A stretch of DNA of 64,000 nucleotides from Constrictibacter sp. MBR-5 (GTDB lineage Bacteria; Pseudomonadota; Alphaproteobacteria; JAJUGE01): NCBI RefSeq assembly GCF_040549485.1, contig NZ_JBEPTK010000001.1, forward strand, positions 248,001 through 312,000, written 5' to 3'. Positions 46,319 through 53,087 of the stretch are shown piece by piece. Position numbers and translations under genes: made by a program. Below the pieces are notes generated by a model. That model was not told the DNA's origin and did no database searches. It worked only from the letters and a program-made list of their open reading frames with translations. The stretch's first letter is position 1, and every line of letters begins with the position of its first letter.

Positions 46319-46691
46319 GAGCGCCCTCCTTTGCGATCGGCCCCTCTGCGACCGATGCGAGCCGTCTGCGGTCGAACCGTAGGACGAAGCGGGCGCCGGG
46401 TCCAGAAGCGGCCGGCCGCCGCCGTGACGATCGCCGGTGCCGCGGAGGATAACCGATTTGTAAGGTGTGCGACGGCGACCACCGACATAGATTCGATGTC
46501 GAGAGAGCATGTGCTCGATGGTCGCAGCTTCGTCCGGATCCATGGTCCCGACCGTACGGTAAAGAAATCGTGCGCGACGGCACTGCACGAGTTCACGGAA
46601 ATGTCCGGATGAAGGTGCACCGGCTTCTTTTATGACCGGCGAGGCATGGTTTGCACGGACTTGGGGAACCCGAAGATGATTGCGAAATTCA
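46319..46691. other. Long intergenic stretch without a recognisable gene
   Basis: About 370 bp between the VOC gene and the rpoH promoter. Both strands contain only short ORFs without ribosome sites or domains. No tRNA-like fold was noticed. The part after about 46480 is less GC-rich than the neighbouring genes, as promoter regions often are. Confidence 0.5.
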
Positions 46692-46720
46692 TTGACAAAA
46701 CGGGGTCGCATCCGTATCTT
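46692..46720 (+). promoter_or_regulatory. Sigma-70 promoter of rpoH
   Basis: Consensus -35 TTGACA (46692-46697) and -10 TATCTT (46715-46720), spaced by 17 nt. Transcription should start near 46727, leaving a leader of about 157 nt before the rpoH start codon. Confidence 0.75.
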
Positions 46721-46843
46721 GTCCGTGAATGTCGCGAGGGCGACATCGGTGATCCCAAGAAACCGAAGTTTCCTTAGGGGGTGCGGCGTCCGACGCCGTC
46801 GCCGCCTGAGGCGTCCGCGTCACCAATTGCGGGCGAGGACGAG

Positions 46844-46862
46844 GTGTTACGGGGGTAACCAC
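46844..46862 (+). promoter_or_regulatory. Hairpin in the rpoH leader near the start codon
   Basis: GTGTTAC (46844-46850) pairs with GTAACCAC (46855-46862), with one bulged base, around a GGGG loop. Its 3' edge lies 7 nt before the ribosome site AAGGA (46870-46874) and 21 nt before the TTG start. It may shape translation initiation. Confidence 0.4.
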
Positions 46863-46883
46863 TGACGTAAAGGACGAGGCGAG

Positions 46884-47777
46884 TTGAACATCACGACCCA
46901 CATCTCAGAATCCGGCCTGTCGCACTATCTCGCGGAGGCGAAGGGGTTCCCGATGCTGGCACCGGAGCTGGAACAGCTCCTGTCGCGCGCGTGGCGTGAT
47001 TCGCATGATGAATCCGCGCTTCGCCAGCTCGTGGGCAGCCATCTTCGCCTCGTCGTCAAGATCGCCCGCGGCTACAGCGGATACGGTCTCCCTGTCGAAG
47101 ACCTCATCGCCGAAGGTAATGTCGGCCTGATGCAGGCGGCGGAGAAGTTCGATCCCGATCGCGGCTTTCGCTTCGCGACCTATGCGATGTGGTGGATCCG
47201 CGCCGCGATCCAGGAATACATCCTGCGTTCCTGGTCGCTCGTGAAGATGGGAACGACCGCGGCCCAGAAGAAGCTTTTCTTCAACCTGCGCAAGCTGAAG
47301 GCGCGCATGCAGGAGCTGGAGAGCGGCGACCTGTCGCCGGAGACGGTGGCGACCATCGCGACCGAGCTCGACGTCCCGCAGACGGACGTGATCGAGATGA
47401 ACCGCCGCCTCGGCGCGTCGGACAGCTCGCTCAACGTCACGATCGGCGCCGACGGCGACACGGAGTGGATGGAGCTGCTCGGCGACGACCGCCCGAGCCA
47501 GGAGACGCTTCTGGCCGATGCGGACGAGCTGTCGCTGCGCCGCCGGCTGCTGACGAAGGCGCTGGAAGGCCTGACCGACCGCGAGCGCAAGATCGTCCTG
47601 GAGCGGCGCCTGCGCGAGGAGCCGATGACCCTGGAGGCGCTGAGCCACCAGTTCAACGTCTCGCGCGAGCGCGTGCGCCAGATCGAGGTGCGGGCGATGG
47701 AGAAGCTGCGCAAGGCGGTGCTCAACGCCGCCCGCGCCCTGCGCGCCGAGCCGCAGCAGATCCTCGCCGCGGCGTAA
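46884..47777 (+). CDS. rpoH: RpoH heat-shock sigma factor (sigma-32)
   Basis: Sigma-32-type factor of 297 residues directing RNA polymerase to heat-shock promoters. Region 2 is clear (SHLRLVVKIARGYSGYGLP, DLIAEGNVGLMQA, FATYAMWWIRAAIQEYIL) and is followed by the RpoH-specific box around AQKKLFFNLRKLKARM; region 4 has LSHQFNVSRERVRQIEVRAM. The start is TTG at 46884, with AAGGA 9 nt upstream, which would limit translation. A consensus promoter and a structured leader precede it. A strong terminator follows. Alphaproteobacteria often carry several rpoH copies. Confidence 0.95.
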   Translation: MNITTHISESGLSHYLAEAKGFPMLAPELEQLLSRAWRDSHDESALRQLVGSHLRLVVKIARGYSGYGLPVEDLIAEGNVGLMQAAEKFDPDRGFRFATYAMWWIRAAIQEYILRSWSLVKMGTTAAQKKLFFNLRKLKARMQELESGDLSPETVATIATELDVPQTDVIEMNRRLGASDSSLNVTIGADGDTEWMELLGDDRPSQETLLADADELSLRRRLLTKALEGLTDRERKIVLERRLREEPMTLEALSHQFNVSRERVRQIEVRAMEKLRKAVLNAARALRAEPQQILAAA

Positions 47778-47804
47778 ACGTCGCCGATCATCGGTGAAGA
47801 CGCG

Positions 47805-47838
47805 ACCGCCGGGCGAAAGCCCGGCGGTTTGCGTTTGG
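47805..47838 (+). terminator. Intrinsic terminator of rpoH
   Basis: ACCGCCGGGC (47805-47814), GAAA loop, and GCCCGGCGGT (47819-47828) form a perfect 10-bp stem, followed by TTGCGTTT. Confidence 0.9.
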
Positions 47839-47865
47839 GGGCCGAGGGGTCACCCCCTAAACGTA

Positions 47866-47993
47866 CCTTCCCGGACAAGCGCGCAGCGCGGCGATCCGGG
47901 ACCGAGGGCCCGCGCCGAGGCCGACGGTCAGAGAGCGTCCAGGCGGCCCGGTGGGTCCCGGTTCTGCGCCGCCTGCGGCGGCTTGTCCGGGAA
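47866..47993. repeat. Repeat B3, palindromic composite after rpoH
   Basis: Bounded by CCTTCCCGGAC (47866-47876) and GTCCGGGAA (47985-47993). Internal arms include GCGCGCAGCGCG and GCCGCCTGCGGCGGC. It has the same organisation as B2 at 32258-32394 and lies between rpoH and the convergent thrC. Confidence 0.8.
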
Positions 47994-48046
47994 AGCACCG
48001 AGGTGGGCCGGCCGCCCCTACCCCCACGAAACGGAATGAAACACCC

Positions 48047-49450
48047 TCACCCCGCCCGCGCCGCTCCTCTGACGAAGGCCTGCACGGCCGCCAGGTCGTT
48101 CGGCAGCGGCGTCGCGCGCTCCTCGCGCTGCAGCAGGTCGGCGAGGCGCTTCGGCAGTTCCGGGCGGATGCCGCAGGCGCGCTGCACGGCGTCCGGGAAT
48201 TTCGCCGGATGCGCCGTCGCCAGCGCCACGGTCGGCACGCCGGCGATGCGGTGCTCGCGCGCCGCCGCCACGCCGATGGCGCTGTGCGGGTCGAGCAGTT
48301 CGCCGGTCTCCGCCTGCTCGGCGGCGATCACCTCCAGCGTGCCGACGTCATCGATGCCGGTCGACTTGATCAGGTCGGCCGCCGCACGCCAGCGGTTCTC
48401 GCCGACGCCCAGCCTGCCCGTCTCGCGGAAGGCCGTCATCGCCTCCGCCGTCGCCCGCCCGTCGCGGTCGTAGAGGTCGAACAGCAGCCGCTCGAAATTG
48501 CTCGATACCTGGATGTCCATGCTGGGCGACAGCGTCGGCTTCACCGGCCGGACGCTCATATCGTCGGCGCCGAAGAAGCGCGCCAGGATGTCGTTCTCGT
48601 TGGTGCCGATGGCGAAGCCGGCGATCGGCAGGCCCATCTGCCGCGCCAGATAGCCCGCATAGACGTTGCCGAAATTGCCGGTCGGCACGGCGAACGCCAC
48701 TTCGCGTTCCGGCGCGCCGAGCTGGACCGCGGCGTACACGTAATAGGCCGCCTGGGCCATGATCCGCGCCCAGTTGATCGAGTTCACCGCCGACAGCCGC
48801 ATCTCGTCGCGGAAGGCGGCGTCGTTGAACATCGCCTTCACCAGGTCCTGGCAGTCGTCGAACGTGCCCTCGATGGCGACGTTGTGGACGTTGGGCGACA
48901 GGACGGTGGTCATCTGCCGGCGCTGCACCTCGGACACACGGCCCTTCGGGTGCAGGATGACGATGTCGATGGACGCCCGGTCGCGGCAGGCCTCGATCGC
49001 CGCGGCACCGGTGTCGCCGGAGGTGGCGCCGACGATCGTCACCCGCTCCCCCCGCTTCGTCAGCACATGGTCGAACAGCCGGCCGAGCAGCTGCAGCGCC
49101 ACGTCCTTGAACGCCAGGGTCGGGCCGTGGAACAGCTCGAGCAGCCACAGGTCGCTGTCGAGCTGGCGCAGCGGCGTCACGGCGCGGTGGCCGAACCCCT
49201 CATAGGCGTCGGCGACGAGGCCGGCGAAATCGTCCTCGGCGATCTCGCCGCCCAGGAAAGGCAGCATCACCCGCGTCGCGACCTCGGCATAGGGCCGCCC
49301 GCGCAGGTCGCGGATGTCGTCGTGGCTCAGCGTCGGCACCGTCTCCGGCACGTAGAGGCCGCCGTCGCGCGCCAACCCCGCCAGCAGGACGTCGGCGAAT
49401 CCCAGGACCGGGGCCGCGCCCCGCGTGCTCACATAACGCAAGATCGTCAC
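48047..49450 (-). CDS. thrC: ThrC threonine synthase
   Basis: PLP enzyme of 467 residues converting O-phosphohomoserine to threonine. The start LRYVSTRGAAPVLGFADVLL is the normal ThrC N-terminus; the PLP lysine is Lys115 in GPTLAFKDVAL, and GATSGDTGAAA and PTGNFGNVYAGY bind the cofactor phosphate and substrate. The GTG at 49450 is chosen for the canonical N-terminus, with GCGGAG upstream; a longer in-frame extension is Arg/Pro-rich and not conserved. The flavin monooxygenase gene is 91 bp upstream on the same strand. Confidence 0.95.
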   Translation of the reverse strand: MTILRYVSTRGAAPVLGFADVLLAGLARDGGLYVPETVPTLSHDDIRDLRGRPYAEVATRVMLPFLGGEIAEDDFAGLVADAYEGFGHRAVTPLRQLDSDLWLLELFHGPTLAFKDVALQLLGRLFDHVLTKRGERVTIVGATSGDTGAAAIEACRDRASIDIVILHPKGRVSEVQRRQMTTVLSPNVHNVAIEGTFDDCQDLVKAMFNDAAFRDEMRLSAVNSINWARIMAQAAYYVYAAVQLGAPEREVAFAVPTGNFGNVYAGYLARQMGLPIAGFAIGTNENDILARFFGADDMSVRPVKPTLSPSMDIQVSSNFERLLFDLYDRDGRATAEAMTAFRETGRLGVGENRWRAAADLIKSTGIDDVGTLEVIAAEQAETGELLDPHSAIGVAAAREHRIAGVPTVALATAHPAKFPDAVQRACGIRPELPKRLADLLQREERATPLPNDLAAVQAFVRGAARAG

Positions 49451-49541
49451 TCCGCTGCCGGTCTGGCCGCTGCCGCGCTGGGCAGGTCGCGGCGGTAGCA
49501 CGGGCGGCCGGGGAGCGCAACGGAGCGCGGGTGACCTGCGC

Positions 49542-50612
49542 CTAGGCCGCCGCCATCTCCCGGTCGATCGCCAGGGCACCCGCCTTCACCCGCGGGATCA
49601 GCTCGCGCCCGAAATCCTCGACGTCGGCGACGGGATCAAAGCCGCGGATCAGGAAGGAGGCGACGCCCAGCCGGTAGTAGCGCAGCATCGCCTCGGCCAC
49701 CTGCTCCGCCGTGCCGACCAGACAGGAGGTGTTGCCCTTCGCGCCGGTCGCCTGCGCCACCGCCATCCACAGCCGCTCGTCGTGCACCTCGCCGCGCGCC
49801 GCCAGTTCGAGCAGGCGCTCGGCGCTGCGGTCCTGGCCCTTGCCCGGCGTGCCGGAGCCTTCCATGTCGGCGAGGATGCGCCGCGCCCGGTCCCACGCCT
49901 CGCCCTCGGTGGCGCCCAGGATCGGCCGGAAGGAGATGTTGAAGCGCGGCCGCTTGCCATGGATGGCGGCGCGGGTGCGGAAGTCGTCGATGCGCTCGGC
50001 GGTCTCCTTCAGCGGCTCGCCGAAGAGCGCGTAGACGTCGCAATGCTCCGCCCCCATGGCGAGCGCGCCGTCCGACGACCCGCCGAAGAACAGCGGCGGA
50101 TAGGGCCGCTGCAGCGGCTTCACCGCCGTGAAGCCGGCGTTGATGCGGTAGTGGTCGCCCGCATGGTCGAACGGCGCCGCCTCGGTCCACAGCCGCCGCA
50201 TCACGTGCAGATATTCGGCGGCGCGGGCGTAGCGGGCGTCCTTGGTCAGGAAGTCGCCCTCGCTCTCCTGCTCCTTGTCGCTGACCCCGGCGATGATGTG
50301 CAGCGACAGCCGCCCGTCGGACAGGTGGTCGAACGTCGCCGCCGCGCGCGCCGCGAGCGTCGGCGCGACGATGCCCGGCCGGTGCGCGATCAGGTAGCGC
50401 AGGGTCTTGGTATGCGCCGCGGCGTGCGAGGCGACCGTGAAGCCCTCGGCCGAACTGGAATAATAGCCGACCAGCACCTCGTCGAACCCGGCCGCCTCGT
50501 GCGCCTGCGCGAACGTCCGCAGGAACGGCGCCGACACCGCGCCCGCGATGACGTGCAGCGTGTTCCCCTGCGGCGGCGCCACGCCGATCATGCCGAGAAT
50601 GCGGACGGGCAT
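49542..50612 (-). CDS. LLM-class flavin-dependent monooxygenase (SsuD-like)
   Basis: Luciferase-like flavin-dependent oxidoreductase of 356 residues. The N-terminus is followed by AQAHEAAGFDEVLVGYYSSSAEGF, then RPGIVAPTLAARAAATFDHLSDGRLSLHIIAG, the family core; YPPLFFGGSSDGAL is typical of the alkanesulfonate monooxygenase branch. The likely role is oxidative desulfonation using FMNH2, but other substrates are possible. Met22 of the open frame (50612) has GGAG upstream. It lies between mazF and thrC on the minus strand. Confidence 0.85.
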   Translation of the reverse strand: MPVRILGMIGVAPPQGNTLHVIAGAVSAPFLRTFAQAHEAAGFDEVLVGYYSSSAEGFTVASHAAAHTKTLRYLIAHRPGIVAPTLAARAAATFDHLSDGRLSLHIIAGVSDKEQESEGDFLTKDARYARAAEYLHVMRRLWTEAAPFDHAGDHYRINAGFTAVKPLQRPYPPLFFGGSSDGALAMGAEHCDVYALFGEPLKETAERIDDFRTRAAIHGKRPRFNISFRPILGATEGEAWDRARRILADMEGSGTPGKGQDRSAERLLELAARGEVHDERLWMAVAQATGAKGNTSCLVGTAEQVAEAMLRYYRLGVASFLIRGFDPVADVEDFGRELIPRVKAGALAIDREMAAA

Positions 50613-50711
50613 GGAATGCTCCTGGAGGACGGTTGCGGTTGCCGCGATGCTGTCCGGACAAGGCGGGGGCGTCAAGGCGGGGGCGTCGAGGCGAGGCCGG
50701 CGCGCCCTCGC

Positions 50712-51068
50712 TCACGTCCCTCTCCCGCCGCGCCGCGGCGAAACCGCCAAGCCGAGGAACACCATCACCGCCTGGTTGAGCCGCACCACGTCCTCGTCGT
50801 CCAGACGGCCGACGCGCACGCCGATCTTCGACCTGGGGACGGTGGTGATCTTGTCGACCATCAGACGGCACGCCGAGCGCAGTCCGTTGCGCGCGTTCGG
50901 CTCCACGGGCAGACGGAACAGGGGCGCTTCGGTCGGGTCCGTCGTGAAGGCGCAAACGGTGATCGAATCCGTCGCGTCGAAACTGTCGTCCTGCACGATG
51001 ACCACCGGACGCGGCTTACCGGCGTAATCCTTGCCGCCGGAGACGGTCCAGATGTCGCCGCGCCTCAT
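50712..51068 (-). CDS. mazF: MazF/PemK-type toxin
   Basis: Type II toxin of 118 residues in the PemK/MazF mRNA-interferase family. The start MRRGDIWTVSGG and KPRPVVIVQDDSF, followed by RLPVEPNARNGLRSACRLMVDKI and IGVRVGRLD, are diagnostic. It would cut single-stranded RNA when antitoxin is degraded. The ATG overlaps the antitoxin stop by 4 bp, as in most mazEF modules. Confidence 0.92.
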   Translation of the reverse strand: MRRGDIWTVSGGKDYAGKPRPVVIVQDDSFDATDSITVCAFTTDPTEAPLFRLPVEPNARNGLRSACRLMVDKITTVPRSKIGVRVGRLDDEDVVRLNQAVMVFLGLAVSPRRGGRGT

Positions 51069-51313
51069 TCATCGTCCCAGTCTATAAAGTCGGCCGGCAA
51101 GGCGTCCGACACGGCGTCGATGAACGCCTGATCCTCCGCTGCGTGCGGGCTGCCGGCGACCGCGAGCGACTGGCGATGTGCCTCCGCCCGGAAGGCGGGC
51201 GCACGCACGTCCGGCACCCATATCTGAATCGGCCGCAGCCCCTGGGCGCGCAGACGCTCGCGATGGTTCTGCACCTTGTCCCGGGAAGGCTTGGGCCTGG
51301 ATGATGATGCCAT
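51065..51313 (-). CDS. MazE-type antitoxin (DUF3018 family)
   Basis: Antitoxin of 82 residues upstream of the MazF toxin. The family signature RLRAQGLRPIQIWVPDVRAP sits near residues 20-39, and the acidic C-terminus PADFIDWDDE would contact the toxin. The second ATG (51313) is the better start because GGGGAG is 7 nt away; the first ATG at 51319 is too close to it. The palindrome GGTTACATGTAACC is 19 bp upstream of the start and probably serves as the operator. Confidence 0.9.
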   Translation of the reverse strand: MASSSRPKPSRDKVQNHRERLRAQGLRPIQIWVPDVRAPAFRAEAHRQSLAVAGSPHAAEDQAFIDAVSDALPADFIDWDDE

Positions 51314-51332
51314 GATCATTCTCCCCGCCGAT

Positions 51333-51346
51333 GGTTACATGTAACC
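51333..51346. promoter_or_regulatory. Perfect palindrome GGTTACATGTAACC, mazEF operator candidate
   Basis: A perfect 14-bp palindrome lies upstream of the antitoxin start. A minus-strand promoter with -35 TTGGCC and -10 TAGGTT overlapping its edge can be drawn, so bound antitoxin would block RNA polymerase. Confidence 0.6.
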
Positions 51347-51408
51347 TATCACGGTTTAGGGGCGGTGGCCAAGGCCGCAGGTCGCGAGGCCTCGATAACA
51401 AACCCTCA

Positions 51409-51509
51409 TCCGAATTGCGAGGCGCGCAGCGCCGCGGCGATCCAGGAGCCGGCTCACCGGCGCCGATGCGCGCGCCATGGATCGCTTCGCCTTTGGCTCA
51501 CGATGACGG
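51409..51509. repeat. Palindromic repeat A3, degenerate
   Basis: It begins near CCGAATTGCGAGGCGCGCAG and ends CACGATGACGG, with inner arms GCGATCCAG and CCATGGATCGC. Its ends match the ends of A1 and A2 in outline but with several substitutions. It fills the gap between the Mrr-like gene and mazEF. Confidence 0.6.
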
Positions 51510-51515
51510 CTGAGT

Positions 51516-52448
51516 TCAAAGCTCCTCGGCGAAGAAGTCCTCGTCCAGGCGCTTGAACTCGATGGCGCGGCTCAATCGCACGCCGACGCCATGCTCGATC
51601 ATCAGGTCGGCCAGCCGCTGCCCTTCGATCAGGATCACCCGCTGCGAGAGGTGGCGGACGAAGTCGACAGCCTGAGGACTGAACGAGGACGTCGTGACGA
51701 AGACACCCTTGGTCGCACCCAGCCCGACGAGGCTGCCGACAAAGGCCTGCACGTCGGGGCGACCGACCGTATTGCCGGACGCATACCGCTTCGCCTGCAC
51801 GTAGACGCGGTCGAGGCCGAGCCGATCCTCGTTGATCACGCCGTCGACACCACCATCCCCGGAACGTCCGAGTTGGGCGGCGGCGTTCCGGTGCGATCCG
51901 CCATATCCCATGGCGACGAGCAGAGCGACGATGACCTGCTCGAAGAACGCGGGACTGTTCTGGGCGATCCGTTCGAGCAGCTCCGTTCGAAGCGCCGACT
52001 GCACCGCCTGATAGGCCGCCTCGATCTGCTCCTCGGGCGTATCGCCGTCGAGGCGGGAAGGCGACGGATCGTCCGTCGGCGGAACAGAAGGCGCGACTGC
52101 CTGGCCGCTGCCCTTGTAGAAGGCTCGGAAGTCCGGATAGTCGAGCAGCCGGTTTACGTCGATCCTTTCGGGGTTCTGCGCCAGAAGTGTCTTGCCCGCG
52201 TCGGTCGCGATGAAGCGCCCGCGCCCCGGTGCCGTCAGCAGACCGGCCTTCGACATGTAGAACTTGGCCCAGTGAATCCGATTGTGCAGAATTCGCTGCC
52301 GCCCACTCGGGAGCATTGCCTCCCGCTCCTGTGCCGTCAGGTGGAACCCGTCGGCGATCTGATCGACGACGTCCCCCACCCGGCGCTCCCGTTCGGCAGC
52401 GAGCCTGAGCACCGGCAGCATCAATGTCTGGTAGTCCGGAATTGCCAC
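51516..52448 (-). CDS. Mrr-type restriction endonuclease
   Basis: A 310-residue protein with two domains. The N-terminal part (about 1-90) is a winged-helix Mrr_N-like region (YQTLMLPVLRLAAE, HNRIHWAKFYMSKAGLL). The C-terminal part is a PD-(D/E)xK nuclease with GDGGVDGVI and the catalytic VYVQAKRY, then GATKGVFVTTSSFS. Mrr proteins cut modified or stressed DNA. It borders mazEF and an orphan antitoxin, so it belongs to a small defence or stability island. Confidence 0.88.
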   Translation of the reverse strand: MAIPDYQTLMLPVLRLAAERERRVGDVVDQIADGFHLTAQEREAMLPSGRQRILHNRIHWAKFYMSKAGLLTAPGRGRFIATDAGKTLLAQNPERIDVNRLLDYPDFRAFYKGSGQAVAPSVPPTDDPSPSRLDGDTPEEQIEAAYQAVQSALRTELLERIAQNSPAFFEQVIVALLVAMGYGGSHRNAAAQLGRSGDGGVDGVINEDRLGLDRVYVQAKRYASGNTVGRPDVQAFVGSLVGLGATKGVFVTTSSFSPQAVDFVRHLSQRVILIEGQRLADLMIEHGVGVRLSRAIEFKRLDEDFFAEEL

Positions 52449-52550
52449 CCTGTCCGCTCCTGCCGCCTGCTTTCGCCGTCAGAGTATGGGTATGACCCTG
52501 TCGTTTCACCCTGGTAAGCGACCGAAGCGACTGGCAAGGAGTCCATCACG

Positions 52551-52799
52551 ATGATCCTGATCGTTGAAGCCGGCGGACAGATCCTTCTACCGGACGAACT
52601 GCTCGAACACCTCGGTGTCAAAGCGGGCGGCGAAATCAGTGTCGCATTGCAGGCCCAGGGCCGGATCGTGCTGAGATCGGCCGAACGCACCGCCAGCATC
52701 AAGGACTTCTTCGGATGTCTCGACAATGAAGACGGGCCGTCGTTGAGCCTCGAAGAGATCGAGACGGCCACCCGACAAGGGTGGGCGGGCGAGCGGTAG
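52551..52799 (+). CDS. AbrB/SpoVT-type antitoxin, no toxin partner seen
   Basis: An 82-residue AbrB-fold antitoxin. The swapped-hairpin domain is seen in VEAGGQILLPDELLEHLGVKAG and GRIVLRSA, followed by an acidic tail typical of VapB-like antitoxins. Such genes normally sit just before a PIN-domain toxin gene, but no PIN protein is encoded downstream. AAGGAG is 9 nt upstream of the ATG. It is divergent from the Mrr-like gene. Confidence 0.8.
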   Translation: MILIVEAGGQILLPDELLEHLGVKAGGEISVALQAQGRIVLRSAERTASIKDFFGCLDNEDGPSLSLEEIETATRQGWAGER

Positions 52800-52829
52800 C
52801 GGACCCTACTGCGACACGGAACCGAACAG

Positions 52830-53087
52830 ATGAATGCGCTCGAACCCACCGACCGCGGCACCTCCCATCACCTTCACTCGACCCTGCGCGAGCGCATCGT
52901 CGAACATGTGTTCGTCGGCGAGACCCTGCGGCGCATGTGGCAGCGCGGGGTCACCGACGTGGAGGTGCTGCGCTCGGAGTTCGACGTCCTGGAACGCCTG
53001 TTCGGACCGATCCACGACGCGACGGCTCAGGTCAACTCGACGCCCGTCGCTTCGCCGACCACCCCAAGCGTGGCCGTCATCTCGTAA
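52830..53087 (+). pseudogene. Fragment of a conserved hypothetical gene, fused to antisense sequence
   Basis: An 85-residue ORF. Residues 16-53 (LHSTLRERIVEHVFVGETLRRMWQ, then VTDVEVLRSEFD) look like the start of a real protein family often found near defence genes, in my recollection. Beyond this the sequence runs on for 60 bp antisense to the end of the SelD gene and has no protein-like character. A broken gene is therefore more likely than a complete one. I cannot name the family. Confidence 0.5.

Noticed and set aside
46291-46620. A 109-residue frame on the minus strand upstream of the VOC gene.
   Set aside because: It lacks a ribosome site and protein-like composition, and it overlaps the start of the VOC gene.
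46688-46901. Possible tRNA or small RNA gene in the rpoH leader because of its hairpins.
   Set aside because: No cloverleaf can be drawn. The promoter and hairpins are better explained as the rpoH leader.
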